A stretch of DNA of 34,499 bases from Rhizophagus sp. LPA8_4_AMF. Taxonomy: Eukaryota > Glomeromycota > Glomeromycetes > Glomerales > Glomeraceae. Of the stretch, positions 11,001-20,956 are shown one piece after another. The position numbers and the translations under genes were made by a program. The notes under the pieces are model-generated. The model was not told the DNA's origin. It saw only the letters and a list, made by a program, of their open reading frames with translations, and searched no databases. Position 1 is the first letter of the stretch. Each line of letters opens with the position of its first letter. The stretch covers positions 1 to 34,499 of the forward strand of contig JADRCO010000404.1 in the NCBI GenBank assembly GCA_021464525.1. The letters run 5' to 3'.

Positions 11001-12078
11001 AATTGGTATCTCTATGTCCATCGTCCAAATAAAATGTATCTTCTTCCATCGGTGTTGCAAATTGGTCTTCAGTAGTTTTTAGCTCGTCAAGAACTTGTAC
11101 TGATGAATTGGAATTTATTACAGAGGTAGCTTGTTCTTTATGAACACTGTCCATTACATTAATATCATGATTGTAAACCTCTTGAGGTTTCATAGAATCC
11201 ATTTCGTCAATTTTTTCTTCGTTTTCTTTTTTAATAGATATGTTTCCAAGTGAATCATCTTCTTCAGCTTTTATCTCTATATTATTGCCTATTGGTGACG
11301 ATTGTACAAGTTCTGCGAATGACTGAGTATTAGTTAAATCAGTTCCATTAAGAAAGAATGTATCCAAATTAGAGTCTCTTTTATTATGTTGATTTTCACT
11401 AATTGTAGGCGCACTTATTTGATCCTTGGATTTAATATTTTGAGGCTTGCCACTTTCCATAACTTTCCCATAAATACATAATGTTACAGATTGGTAATTT
11501 CCACGAAGAATTATAAACCGCGTAGTAGCCTATATTTAAAAATACGAATATTTTATTAAAATAAATTTGTAATTCATAACAATAATTGCTGATTTACATA
11601 CTTCGGGTAACAGAGTAACATCATAACTAAGGAATCCTTTCTTTTCGTCAAAAGATATCGTTAAGGGATGTAGAGGTAAAGTTGGTGGTCGCTTTTCTGG
11701 CGGTTTAGCCGAATCAGCAGTAAGAGTTTTATGAATGAGAAGATTTAGATCGAATTTATTAGGAGAAGTTTGTCTGAGATATCGAAGTTGAGAAAATTAT
11801 AATTATTAGAAGTTTAAAGGAAAGTATTAAGAAATTTTGCAGACCTACCCTACGTGATCATTTTTACGACTGCCCTTAAATGGACGAAAATGTTTTGGTA
11901 CCACTCTTATCTCTGACAAAACAACACGTTGATGAAATCTTATGCATTCTGTTGGAAGTTCGTCGCCACTAAAATTACTTGCTGTTAACGTGTCAAAAAA
12001 CAGAAGTTGTGAGCTAGATTTCTGAACATTTGAAACGATTTCAGCAGTCATATTTACGAAAAGAATTCTATTTCTCAT
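5007..12078 (-). CDS. VIRMA: Virilizer / VIRMA homolog, scaffold of the m6A mRNA methyltransferase complex
   Basis: Nine exons: 12078-11849, 11773-11602, 11529-10842, 10769-10515, 10446-10388, 10268-10185, 10106-8859, 8767-6118, 6043-5007. Together they encode 2140 aa, within the range of plant and animal Virilizer (about 1800-2140). The N-terminal domain is diagnostic: LLFFDTL then IRFHQRVVLSEIRVVP (residues ~25-60), G-TSPNKFDLNL at 77-88, and FIILRGNYQSVTLCIYG across exon 3, as in the family. A long helical-repeat-like body follows in exons 7-8 (residues ~497-1795). The C-terminus carries RPPSVHVDDF (~1905) and an RG-rich tail typical of RNA-associated proteins. By family knowledge it binds WTAP/Fl(2)d and positions METTL3/METTL14 in the nucleus. 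The last exon starts with an ATG-like codon and could be mistaken for a separate gene. The donor ATCG/GTAAGT and acceptor TTATTTAG join it in frame. An internal Met (NMTAEIV) could be the true start. Confidence 0.9.
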
Positions 12079-12249
12079 AAGCTGAAAAAAAAAGTTATTT
12101 TATATGATAAAAGAATTCTGATTGGATAATTAATTTTCATTTATTATATAATGGGATAAATTTTTATTATTCATTTGGGTTTTTTTTACATTTGGAATTA
12201 TACTAATTATTTAGTTAAATAGTTTCGATTATTCTCAAATAAATAAATA

Positions 12250-12780
12250 TCAGTTCTTTTTAAATAAATTCTCTTCTTTTCCTTTTCCAAATTCATCCTC
12301 ACTTTTAGTACGAGATGAAGGACGGTTAATAATATCATTTTCAATATCTTCCACGCAAGGAAGCACACTTTTCACGTTCTGAAAGATTTTAGGATCATGA
12401 TGGTAGCAAGCAGTCCGTGCCAATGGAGATGAAGTCATTATAGTTTGATTAGCTTGATCGGAAAGTAACAAATTATCGCCACTTTGTTGTACATCAAATG
12501 ACAACGGAGTTGAAGGGCGAGAAGTTGGAGGAGTCGAGTGAGGTGTAGTAGATGGAGAGATAGAAAATCTATCTCTAAAAATCGATTGAATAGACCCAAA
12601 TTTTTCAAAATAATTAGAGGAAGGTGTTTGCTTTGTTTGTACGTTCTTTTGAGTAGTGTTTTCTACACTATTCTTATTTGTTAAACCAAGATACTCTTGG
12701 CTTTCAATTTTTTGGAGTTTCCTGTGATTTTTTTCTCTTAAACTAGCCGTATCATGGTGTAAACCAAATATTGTCTCCAT
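12250..12780 (-). CDS. Unrecognised 176-aa protein, single exon
   Basis: An uninterrupted 176-codon frame from METIFGLHHD to LFKKN and a stop, between Virilizer and the SYCP2-like gene and in the same orientation. I recognise no domain. The N-terminal third is basic and helical-looking. A central Ser/Thr/Pro cluster (STTPHSTPPTSRPSTPLSF, residues ~76-94) plus SSPLA supplies several proline-directed phosphosite-like motifs. The C-terminal third is acidic/basic mixed and probably disordered. No transmembrane segment or signal peptide is visible. It lies 171 bp from the Virilizer start and 133 bp from the SYCP2-like stop. It is most likely a real small lineage-specific gene, because such a long frame is unlikely by chance at this A/T content. 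Coding status rests on the frame alone. Confidence 0.55.
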   Translation of the reverse strand: METIFGLHHDTASLREKNHRKLQKIESQEYLGLTNKNSVENTTQKNVQTKQTPSSNYFEKFGSIQSIFRDRFSISPSTTPHSTPPTSRPSTPLSFDVQQSGDNLLLSDQANQTIMTSSPLARTACYHHDPKIFQNVKSVLPCVEDIENDIINRPSSRTKSEDEFGKGKEENLFKKN

Positions 12781-12913
12781 TATTATTACTAAACAACGAA
12801 TTCTGAATCCTAAATGAAATTTGTTGCATATATATAATCATCGACTTCATTATTACATATTAGGAAGTGCGTCTGAGCTAACCAACATTAGTTTCTAATT
12901 TATACTAATATAT

Positions 12914-15900
12914 TTAAATTTTGCTAATTTCGGATTCAATTTTTTCCATCTCTAATAGTGATTGTTCCAAAGAAGTCAGTTCATTCCTTCCTCCCTTTAG
13001 TTTTTTAATCATTTGTCGATCTTCTATTGCGATAGAAGTGTATTTTCTTTTAAATTCATTAAGTAATTGATTTCTACATATGAACAAGTTATTATTTTTC
13101 TTTATCAAATCTTATTACTTTAAATGTAAGGAACAATCATTCGTACTTGCGTATAAACTGTGTTTCTAATCCTAGAGTCAAACTAGTTTCATTTTTAATA
13201 ATTGCTTTGTGTGTCGCCTGAAATAAAGCAGCATCTTGTTTACGAAATTGTCTAAAAATTGTCTGCATTTAATTTAGTAAGATTAGTAAAATTTGTATTT
13301 AATTAGATTAATTTTATACCTCGCCAACACATTGCAATAATCTTCTAATTTCCTCATCGAATTTCTCATCTGCGTATCTGCCATTAATTGAAGTGACGTC
13401 ATTAATCCTATTATCATAAGTTGCACATTGTTCAGTTGTTTCATTATTGCTACTAATTATAGGTGAACTGTCTCGTGTATGCAAAATATATTGATCTATT
13501 ATAAGTAAATTTAGAAATGAGAGTATGAGACGTTGAAAGAAAGTACTTAAAGCCTAAAAGGGTAAATATTATATTCAAACATTAACCTCCATACAATGTA
13601 TTTTCACCATTATTAATATCTTCGTCATCACTATCTAAAGATCCTTTCAATTTTTCTATAAACGAAACTATTGCATTTATCGTTACTATTGTTATTAGAA
13701 AAAAAATTTCAAAATGATATAAAACCTCGTTTTTTTTCATTATTGGATTTTGAGATCGACGCGTTTTTTCCCATTAATTCACGAAAAAATTCCATAGCTG
13801 AAATTATAATAATAAATGAAAATCTATGATTTTATAATGTAATAAATTGGTTATAATTGAAGAACATTTACGAAATTGTGCTCTCATCCGCTCAACAGTC
13901 TCATCTTCGGTTGAATCAGTTGTATCATATTTCGATGGATTCCAAAATTCTTCTTCGCTCTTAATCGGGCTATTTCTATTCTCGATCTTTACAATATAAT
14001 ATCGGTTATCGCTAAATATTGATGAAATTATGCCCTTGCAATCAGACAATCACCTTTATTTGTTCTTTATTCTTTTTAAATTTATTATTGGATCTCAGTT
14101 TTTCTAGGTTGTCTTCATTTGAATATTGCGTCTTTCTTTTCCTTTTTCCATGATTAAGGTTTTTAGTATTTTCTGTAGACACTAAGTTGGAAATTTCATA
14201 AAAGTGAAATTCTTGTTCATTTATTTGGTCGTCAGCTACATGATCTGCTGTTTCGTTGTTGACGTCTTGAAATTGTAAGATGTCCTGCTTTGTAGGGTCT
14301 ACACGAGAAATTTGATTGGTTTCTGCTTTTTCAAGAAAAATTTTTATATTAAATTTACCACAGTCTAATCTAAACAGGAACAAACTACCGTATCTATGCG
14401 TTCCTAATCTAAATTGAGCATATTTTCTTAATCGTATCATTAGATAATTTGTCTTCATTCGTACCTTCATTCATACTGTCTCCTTTGCTATCTGTTTGTT
14501 TTTTTAAATTCAATGGTTTAGATCGTCGTTTTGATGATTGAAAACCGTTTCGACTCTCAGTATCAAGGATTTGCAATTTAGCATGAGAATGGTTAGAGGT
14601 AGTAGGAGTCATTCTTTTGTCTTTAAAGGTTTGCTTTTCCAAAGGATTACCGACACTAAATGAAAGCTCGGTATTATACGTAGCAATACAGTTTTTAGTT
14701 AATTCTGTATTAGGATCGAAAGGCGAAGATTCATGGTTTAAATTGCCATCTTTTAATAATTTAATAATTTGTTTATCAATTGTTCCATTTTTGGGAGTTT
14801 TAGAGGCTTCTGACGATTTTGAATGACCATGTTTTGCAAGATTGAATTTTGGTTGTAAAACTGGAGATGCCGGCACCTTTGATATCTGGATCTTTTTTTC
14901 CTATTTTGTAGCAAATTGTATCTTTATTATCGAACGTTACAAAAAAAAAAATGGAAAAAAACTTACTACGCGACGATCGGCAAACATAATTTTTAAGTCG
15001 TCTTTTACATCAATATCAAATCTTATAAAAATGATAACCTCATTATCAGAAACCGAAAATATCCTTCTATTGCGTATATCAACTGAGTATTGGCTACCGA
15101 GCTTTAAATGCCCAGAAAGGTACAATCTGAGAATATATCCTAAATAACCATTCGTAATATTCGTAATTACAAATTTGTTCGATTGTTAAATTTATAAAAC
15201 GCGATCAGAACTTGCCTTTTGACACTATTTGAAGATCCCACGTTGATATTTTCGAGTATTTGATTTCTAGCGTATCATTATCCACAGAATCATCAGCCTA
15301 TAATAACGTGAATTAATATATTGCAAGGTGGACAAATTAAGTTGTTTAAAGATAACCTCTGTTGATTTTATCGTTGTAGATATTGTCCATTTGTTGAAAT
15401 CAACGAAAAACTGATCTTGTCCTTCCGGATAATATAATTCATTTTGATTATATTTTATTTGTGATGCCACAAGTGTCTTCGGCCTGTCGTTAAATATTAA
15501 AAGTTATTTTATCATTTATAAACTGCATAACATAATATGATTATTATTTTTGTTATCACAAACGTTGTGGATATGCCGTCGTTTGATTCATTGAGCGAAT
15601 TCAAGAAATGTCGAGTACCCTCAATTTTAATAATAAAAGGAAAACTTGTTAAAAAATATTTTCATTTATCCTTGAACTTTATATACTGAATCTAATATTT
15701 ACTCCGAAAAAATTATCAACTGTTATTGCCAAGAATTTTTGAATCATATCTTTATGAGTCACAAATGCTTTGTTTACAAAGGTTTCCCGATCTTCTTGCA
15801 CCCTAGGACAAAGTCTAAATAGTATCTCGAGATGGCAAAGTTGGAGCTCATAATCTCATTTTGAATGAAAACAAAATAAATTACTTTCAATTGATTTCAA

Positions 15901-16951
15901 TAAACATAATAAATATGAACCAGTATATTAAATACCCGATGCAGTTACCATGGAGGAAACTAGATCTGAACTAAAATAATTTTAAAAAGTTAAAGTTTGA
16001 TAAATAAGATAAACATATTTTTACATGAAAGGATACGCGTCGAAAAATTCCTCTTGGCTTAAAAATTTTTTATTCTCCTTGCATCCAGTCAAAAAGGCGT
16101 TTATTACATCTGCACTCTGTAAAATTCAAAATATTCATTTTTATATATTAACGGTTGATTAAGTCAAATTTTCTTACCGTTTTTCGTAGATCAGTTGGTA
16201 GCGAAGAATTTGTTAATGTTTCTATGAGAGGTTTTAGACAAAGTTTTCCCAGCATTTCACGGTCTTTTTGCAATATAGATCGTCATTAGTTTGTTGAGTG
16301 ATGAACATTTTAATAATCTATTTACCTCCATCTCCATGCTGAATAAAATTCTGATAAAAAAAGAAATTTTAATCATTATATTTTCCTTATTACAAAATAA
16401 ATTACATTATTCACCTCGATCAGTGTTAGTAAGTCAATAGTAATTTTCTCCCAATCATTGTCGTCTCCACTTTTTAACAAACCTATACATATAATGATTT
16501 TTACCGTTTTGTTTAAACAATTTGTTGCTTTTTTCATAATATCTCCAATATCTTTATATTTATTAAACACTCCTTCGAATGAATTAATTGCTTGTCGAAA
16601 ATCTTCCGGGTTCGTATTATAAAGATAATTTGGTCTTGAGCGCTGATGATGCGGAAATTAGTCTCCCAATCATATAACAGATGATTATAAATAAACCAAA
16701 AGATAAAATCTTGCCTCCGCCTCTTCTAATATTTTATGAATTTTTTGAAGTACTATCTGCAACCTGTGAAGTAAATTTATTAATATAGAACAGCTTGTAT
16801 GAAATACAAATTTAATAAATTACTCTTTAACAGCTGAGCTATTCTCTTTTCTTCGAGGTCTACCACGTCTTTTTCTTTCATTCTCCGGGAATAACTTAGA
16901 ATTAAGTACATTGCTCAATTCATGGAATGCAGCTTTTAAAGGGTGAGACAT
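12914..16951 (-). CDS. SYCP2-like meiotic chromosome-axis protein
   Basis: Twenty exons, 876 aa: 16951-16824, 16763-16715, 16642-16415, 16350-16326, 16263-16178, 16116-16025, 15965-15949, 15854-15703, 15619-15564, 15483-15357, 15297-15216, 15139-14967, 14900-14465, 14325-14054, 13986-13872, 13797-13726, 13655-13587, 13495-13320, 13262-13147, 13073-12914. Residues ~60-280 form a helical, ARM-like region. It contains DYELQ then LEILFRLC (209-223) and FLNSLN, which line up with DYELQ...EALCR and FLNLVN of vertebrate SYCP2 as I recall it. QDQFFVDFN (300-308) parallels EEFWIDFN and opens an SLR-like domain to ~405, which ends FIRFDIDVKDDLKIMF. A long polar, probably disordered linker (406-780) and a C-terminal coiled coil (~780-876) follow, the SYCP2 order. 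An AT-hook-like RKRRGRPRRK lies at 26-35. SYCP2/Red1 proteins build the meiotic axis with HORMA proteins. Odd points: exons of 17 and 25 nt and two GC-AG introns. A Red1/Rec10-type relative is the main alternative. Confidence 0.65.
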
Positions 16952-17493
16952 TGTTATTATTATTTTATTATTTTATAAATAATAAAATCGAAAAGTATGA
17001 AAGATAAAATAAAAGTGACTGCTAAATTAGTTTGTTGGAAGCTTAATAGGTTAAACGTTTTTATATCGTTAATTATAAATTTCTGCAGGACAATTGAATC
17101 ATTGATTGATATACTTATCCGAAGTTTAATTAAAAGACGAATTTAATGATTATCATGAAAATTTACATATAATATTCAAGAATAGAACAAGCCACAAATA
17201 CATGCAATTTTATCAAAATTCATAAACTACATTATATTACCAATTTTCCCTTGCTACAAAACTTATATACAAAGAAACCCATGTCGTTAAAAAAAAGGAC
17301 AAAAAAAGCAAATTAACAATAAAATACAATATAACAATTGGCTGATGAAGATGGATCACTTAAAGCTTGTTAATCTTATCTATAAACAAGATAAAAGGAT
17401 AGAATGGAGAGAAAAAAAATTGAAAAGTACACAGTCAAAACTTAAATCGCCAAAAATATTTATGACAATAATACAGAATTAAAATAAAATAAT
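16952..17493. other. Intergenic region, SYCP2-like promoter and G6PD 3' flank
   Basis: About 540 bp, AT-rich, between the SYCP2-like start codon and the G6PD stop codon. No frame or structured motif is supported. It should contain the promoter of the SYCP2-like gene and the G6PD 3' untranslated region. Confidence 0.5.
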
Positions 17494-19426
17494 TTAACAC
17501 TGACGTTCCGGCCAATTATATTCTTGCGTCGGCCTTTTGAATCCATATTTAGATACAAACTCTTCAATACCAGGTGGACCACGTGAACCGTATGCGTAAG
17601 GTTGAGGAGCAATTTTTTCATTATCGATCTTATGTAAAAGTGGTGTAAAAATCTTCCAAGCGGCATCTAATTCATCGTCTCTCACAAAATTGGAATGGTC
17701 ACCTTTCAACACATCAAGTATCAATGCTTCATACGCATCGGGAATCTTCAAATCTGAAAATCTTCGATTGTAGCTGAGATCCAATTCAGATATCACTGTG
17801 TCCATGGAAAGACCTGGTAATTTATTTGTCATTTTCATATATACAGCCTCGTTGGGTTGTACGCGAATAACTAACTCGTTGCGGGGTGCATTCTTGAAAA
17901 CGTTCCCCGGTACATCTTGGAATTGAACACGGATTTCAGTTTTTTGTTCATTTAATGCTAAAGAACATATATATAGTTAGTAATAAATTTCATAAAACAA
18001 TTAAAAAAATTCGTATAATTTCTACCTTTTCCACATTTTAAGATGAAAGGAACACCTTCCCAACGTTCGTTATTGATCCATAATGTACATGCCGCAAAAG
18101 TAGGACATGTGCTGCCAGCAGGAACAGTTTTATCCTCCAGATATCCGATTTTGCTATCATCATCTTCCGATCTTGTATACTGACCAAGAATAGTATCTTC
18201 CAGTTTTACAGGAGGGATACAACGTAACACGCGAACCTATTTTAAGTCACGTGAAAGCATTAACTTTGTATATTTAAAGGGTAAAAACAAAAATACTGCG
18301 ATTATATCGATTATAAACCTTTTCGTCACGGACATCTTCAGCGCTTAATGATAGAGGTCGTTCCATAGCAACAATACTCAATATTTGCAAGAGATCTATT
18401 TATCAATTGCATACTTAAATGAGCTTAAAAAGTAACATGATAATACGTCGTCGCAGAAATCAATAAAATCAATTCGTAACTCGCGAATAGACTACAACAC
18501 ACGCTAAAACATATTTGAATTAAGTTTATTACGCACGGTTTTGCATTACATCACGGATAATACCGAATTCATCGAAGTAACCGCCTCGACCTTCGGTTCC
18601 AATCTTTTCTTTGAAAGTAATCTGGACGTTAGCAATGCTTTGACGATTCCAGATAGCCCCAAAGAAAACATTTGCAAAGCGAATGATCAAGAGATTTTTA
18701 ACCATTTCTTTACCAAGATAATGGTCAATACGATATGTCTGTCACGTGCGTGAAATCGATTATCTCAGATTAATTTCATTGTGCAACGTTCACGCATTGC
18801 AAAGATTGAAAATATAATTACCTCCTCCTCTTTCCATAAGGGAGCCAAAGCCCTACCCAATTCACGAGAACTTTCCAAATCCATGCCAAAAGGTTTTTCG
18901 ACAATCAAGCGATTAATACCTTTTTTAGAGTAAACATTTTTCTTAAGTCCTTTCGCTACAGGAACAAACACGCTAGGAGGCAGAGCCATATAGAAAACTC
19001 GATTTTTTTCTTCATGTATATTAAGGCCTTCAGCTTTTTCAACAGCTTTATCCAATTTTTGATAATCTTCATCTTTGTCGTATTGACCAGAAACATAGGT
19101 ACAAAGTTTTAGGAATTCAGAGAGCTTGTTTTTAATTTCGTCATTGAGAATTTTCATGTGTCCAGTAATACGTTCATGAAATTCCGTAGGGTTCAATTTC
19201 GTTCTGGAATAACCGATAATACTGGTCCCTTCCGGAAGGAATCCATTGCGATAGAGACCAAATAATGCCGGATAAGTTTTCTTTTTCGCAAGATCACCAG
19301 AAGCACCAAGCACTGACATAAATTATATAAGTTATAGTTTATACGTATATTTTTTGTTAATTTCGATTTTAACTTACCAATGATTGTAGTAGTGCCCTTT
19401 AATTGAGATTTATTACTATCAGCCAT
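17494..19426 (-). CDS. ZWF1: Glucose-6-phosphate 1-dehydrogenase
   Basis: Six exons: 19426-19378, 19312-18822, 18738-18537, 18395-18319, 18236-18026, 17957-17494. They encode 497 aa, the usual length. It oxidises glucose 6-phosphate to 6-phosphogluconolactone with NADP+, the committed step of the oxidative pentose phosphate pathway in the cytosol. The coenzyme fingerprint [10 protein letters not shown] is at 19-28, EKPFG lies in exon 2, and the substrate/catalytic signature RIDHYLGKE is at 183-191 with the essential His in place. [20 protein letters not shown] and the C-terminal structural-NADP domain are complete. The start is the only ATG ahead of the Rossmann motif. The gene diverges from GAR1 across 362 bp that contain a CACGTG E-box. 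The product has no targeting signal. All key residues are present, so it should be active. Confidence 0.97.
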
Positions 19427-19715
19427 TATTTTTTTTTAAAAAAAAAAGGTTCGCAAGAAAAATATAGAAATTGTTTGATCTTGATGGATATTTATAAAGA
19501 ATAATTAAATAAATAATTTCTCACGCTACTTAATAAAATGGTTTCACAAATTTTAAAAAATTTAAATTTAATAAATATGAAGTAATTTCCGTGTTTCAAG
19601 TTCCTGCAACTATTTCTAAACTGATTAAAAATGTAAAAAATTTAATGTGCATGTGACTTTACTTTAATAATCTGTCAAACATATTATTTGTAATCACTGT
19701 TTATGGATGATAAGT

Positions 19716-19721
19716 CACGTG
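19716..19721. promoter_or_regulatory. CACGTG E-box in the G6PD/GAR1 divergent promoter
   Basis: Palindromic CACGTG inside GTCACGTGG, 68 bp upstream of the GAR1 ATG and 290 bp upstream of the G6PD ATG. This is the core bound by bHLH factors of the Cbf1/USF/Myc type. A regulatory role is inferred from sequence and position only. Confidence 0.4.
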
Positions 19722-19788
19722 GTAGTGCTCAAGATTGATTTTAAAGGATGATCTGAATCATCTGAATCTATTTCTTTGATAAGAAATA

Positions 19789-20609
19789 ATGAACAAGCCA
19801 CCACGAGGAAGACGAGGTGCCATATTAAAGTTCTCTTTCATTTTTAAAGGACCATTGGTTTATAACTTAGTTTAGCATTCTCTTACAGTGCAAGTCGTCC
19901 AAATTCTGCAAGATTTGCGCCACATCATGGACCTCCGGACAAAGTCACAGGTATGAACTAGAATTGAAAATAACATTAAATTCTGAATTTTTAATGTTTG
20001 TTTAACCCTTTATTAATAATTATTAGAAATGGGATTATTTCTTCACGCATGCGAGGGTGATATGGTATGCAAATCAGTCAACACCAAAATTCCATATTTT
20101 AATGCTCCAATATACTTAGAAAACAAGAATCAGATCGGAAAAGTCGATGAGATCCTTGGACCGATGAATGAAGTATACTTTACAGTCAAATTGGACAAAG
20201 GCATAGTTGCAACTTCTTTTAAACCAGATGATAAAGTATATATTGGTGAAGATAGGTTATTGCCTTTAGAGAGATTTTTGCCCAAACCTCCTGCTCCAAA
20301 AAGAGGTAAATTATGAACTATTTTAAATATGAAAAATGGCTTTTATAATCTTTAATTTCGATTTTAATTTTAATAGTTACGAAGAAGACACCTGCTGGAC
20401 GTGGTCGGTATTATAAATTTATTTATTTTAATAAATAAAATTTAATTAACTTTTTTATAATTAAATTTATAGGTAGAGGTGGACATCAAAGAGGCGGACG
20501 TGGAGGCGGACGCGGAGTTGGACGCGGAGTTGGAGGCTTCAGAGGTCGAGGTGGTCGTGGCGGTAATCGTGTTGGAGGACGCGGCGGTATGGGTGGACGT
20601 CGATTCTAA
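19789..20609 (+). CDS. GAR1: GAR1, H/ACA snoRNP protein
   Basis: Five exons: 19789-19829, 19889-19950, 20027-20305, 20377-20407, 20477-20609, giving 181 aa. Gar1 is a core protein of the nucleolar H/ACA RNP that pseudouridylates rRNA, with Cbf5, Nop10 and Nhp2. The conserved beta-barrel core spans residues ~36-128 ([43 protein letters not shown]). A short N-terminal tail with RGRRG precedes it, and a C-terminal glycine-arginine-rich domain of RGG/GGR repeats follows, the normal eukaryotic layout. The fourth intron has two donor/acceptor pairs (GTCGGT with TTATAG, or GTATTA with TAGGTAG) that give exactly the same protein. The first intron is the least certain: only the donor AA/GTTCTC keeps frame with the acceptor TTACAG. 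Confidence 0.95.
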
Positions 20610-20956
20610 AAAAAAAATTGTAAACATTATCATTTATCTTTACTCACTTAAGGATTGAAAGTTTTAAAATCAAAACGTATTTTCAATCATCAATCAATAA
20701 ACTTTGTCAAGTTTAAAGTAGATCTAATCTTTATAAAAACACTGAAAATGATTTGCAAGCCAATTTAAATAAAAGGAAATCGTTAGTGTAACCCAATTGT
20801 TTATTAAGCTAATAAAGCTGGCTTATCTCATAACTATGTAACCAGCCCATGTTTCAACCTTAATTACAACTTAGTATGTTAAAGATCTTTTACGCGATTA
20901 AATATTCAGCTTTTCTTTAAAAAAATAGAATATAGGCGAATGAATTGCCTTCAGCA
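20610..20956. other. GAR1 to App1 intergenic region
   Basis: AT-rich, tandem genes. The first ~200 bp probably hold the GAR1 3' untranslated region. No further frame or clear motif is supported. Confidence 0.5.

Noticed and set aside
14617..15147. Plus-strand frames opposite the SYCP2-like exons
   Set aside because: Complementary shadows of exons 12 and 13; hydrophobic or skewed composition and no domain.
20945..20956. Upstream start for the App1 gene at a TTG codon
   Set aside because: Nuclear fungal genes normally start at ATG. The first in-frame ATG is at 20957 and gives a sensible N-terminus.
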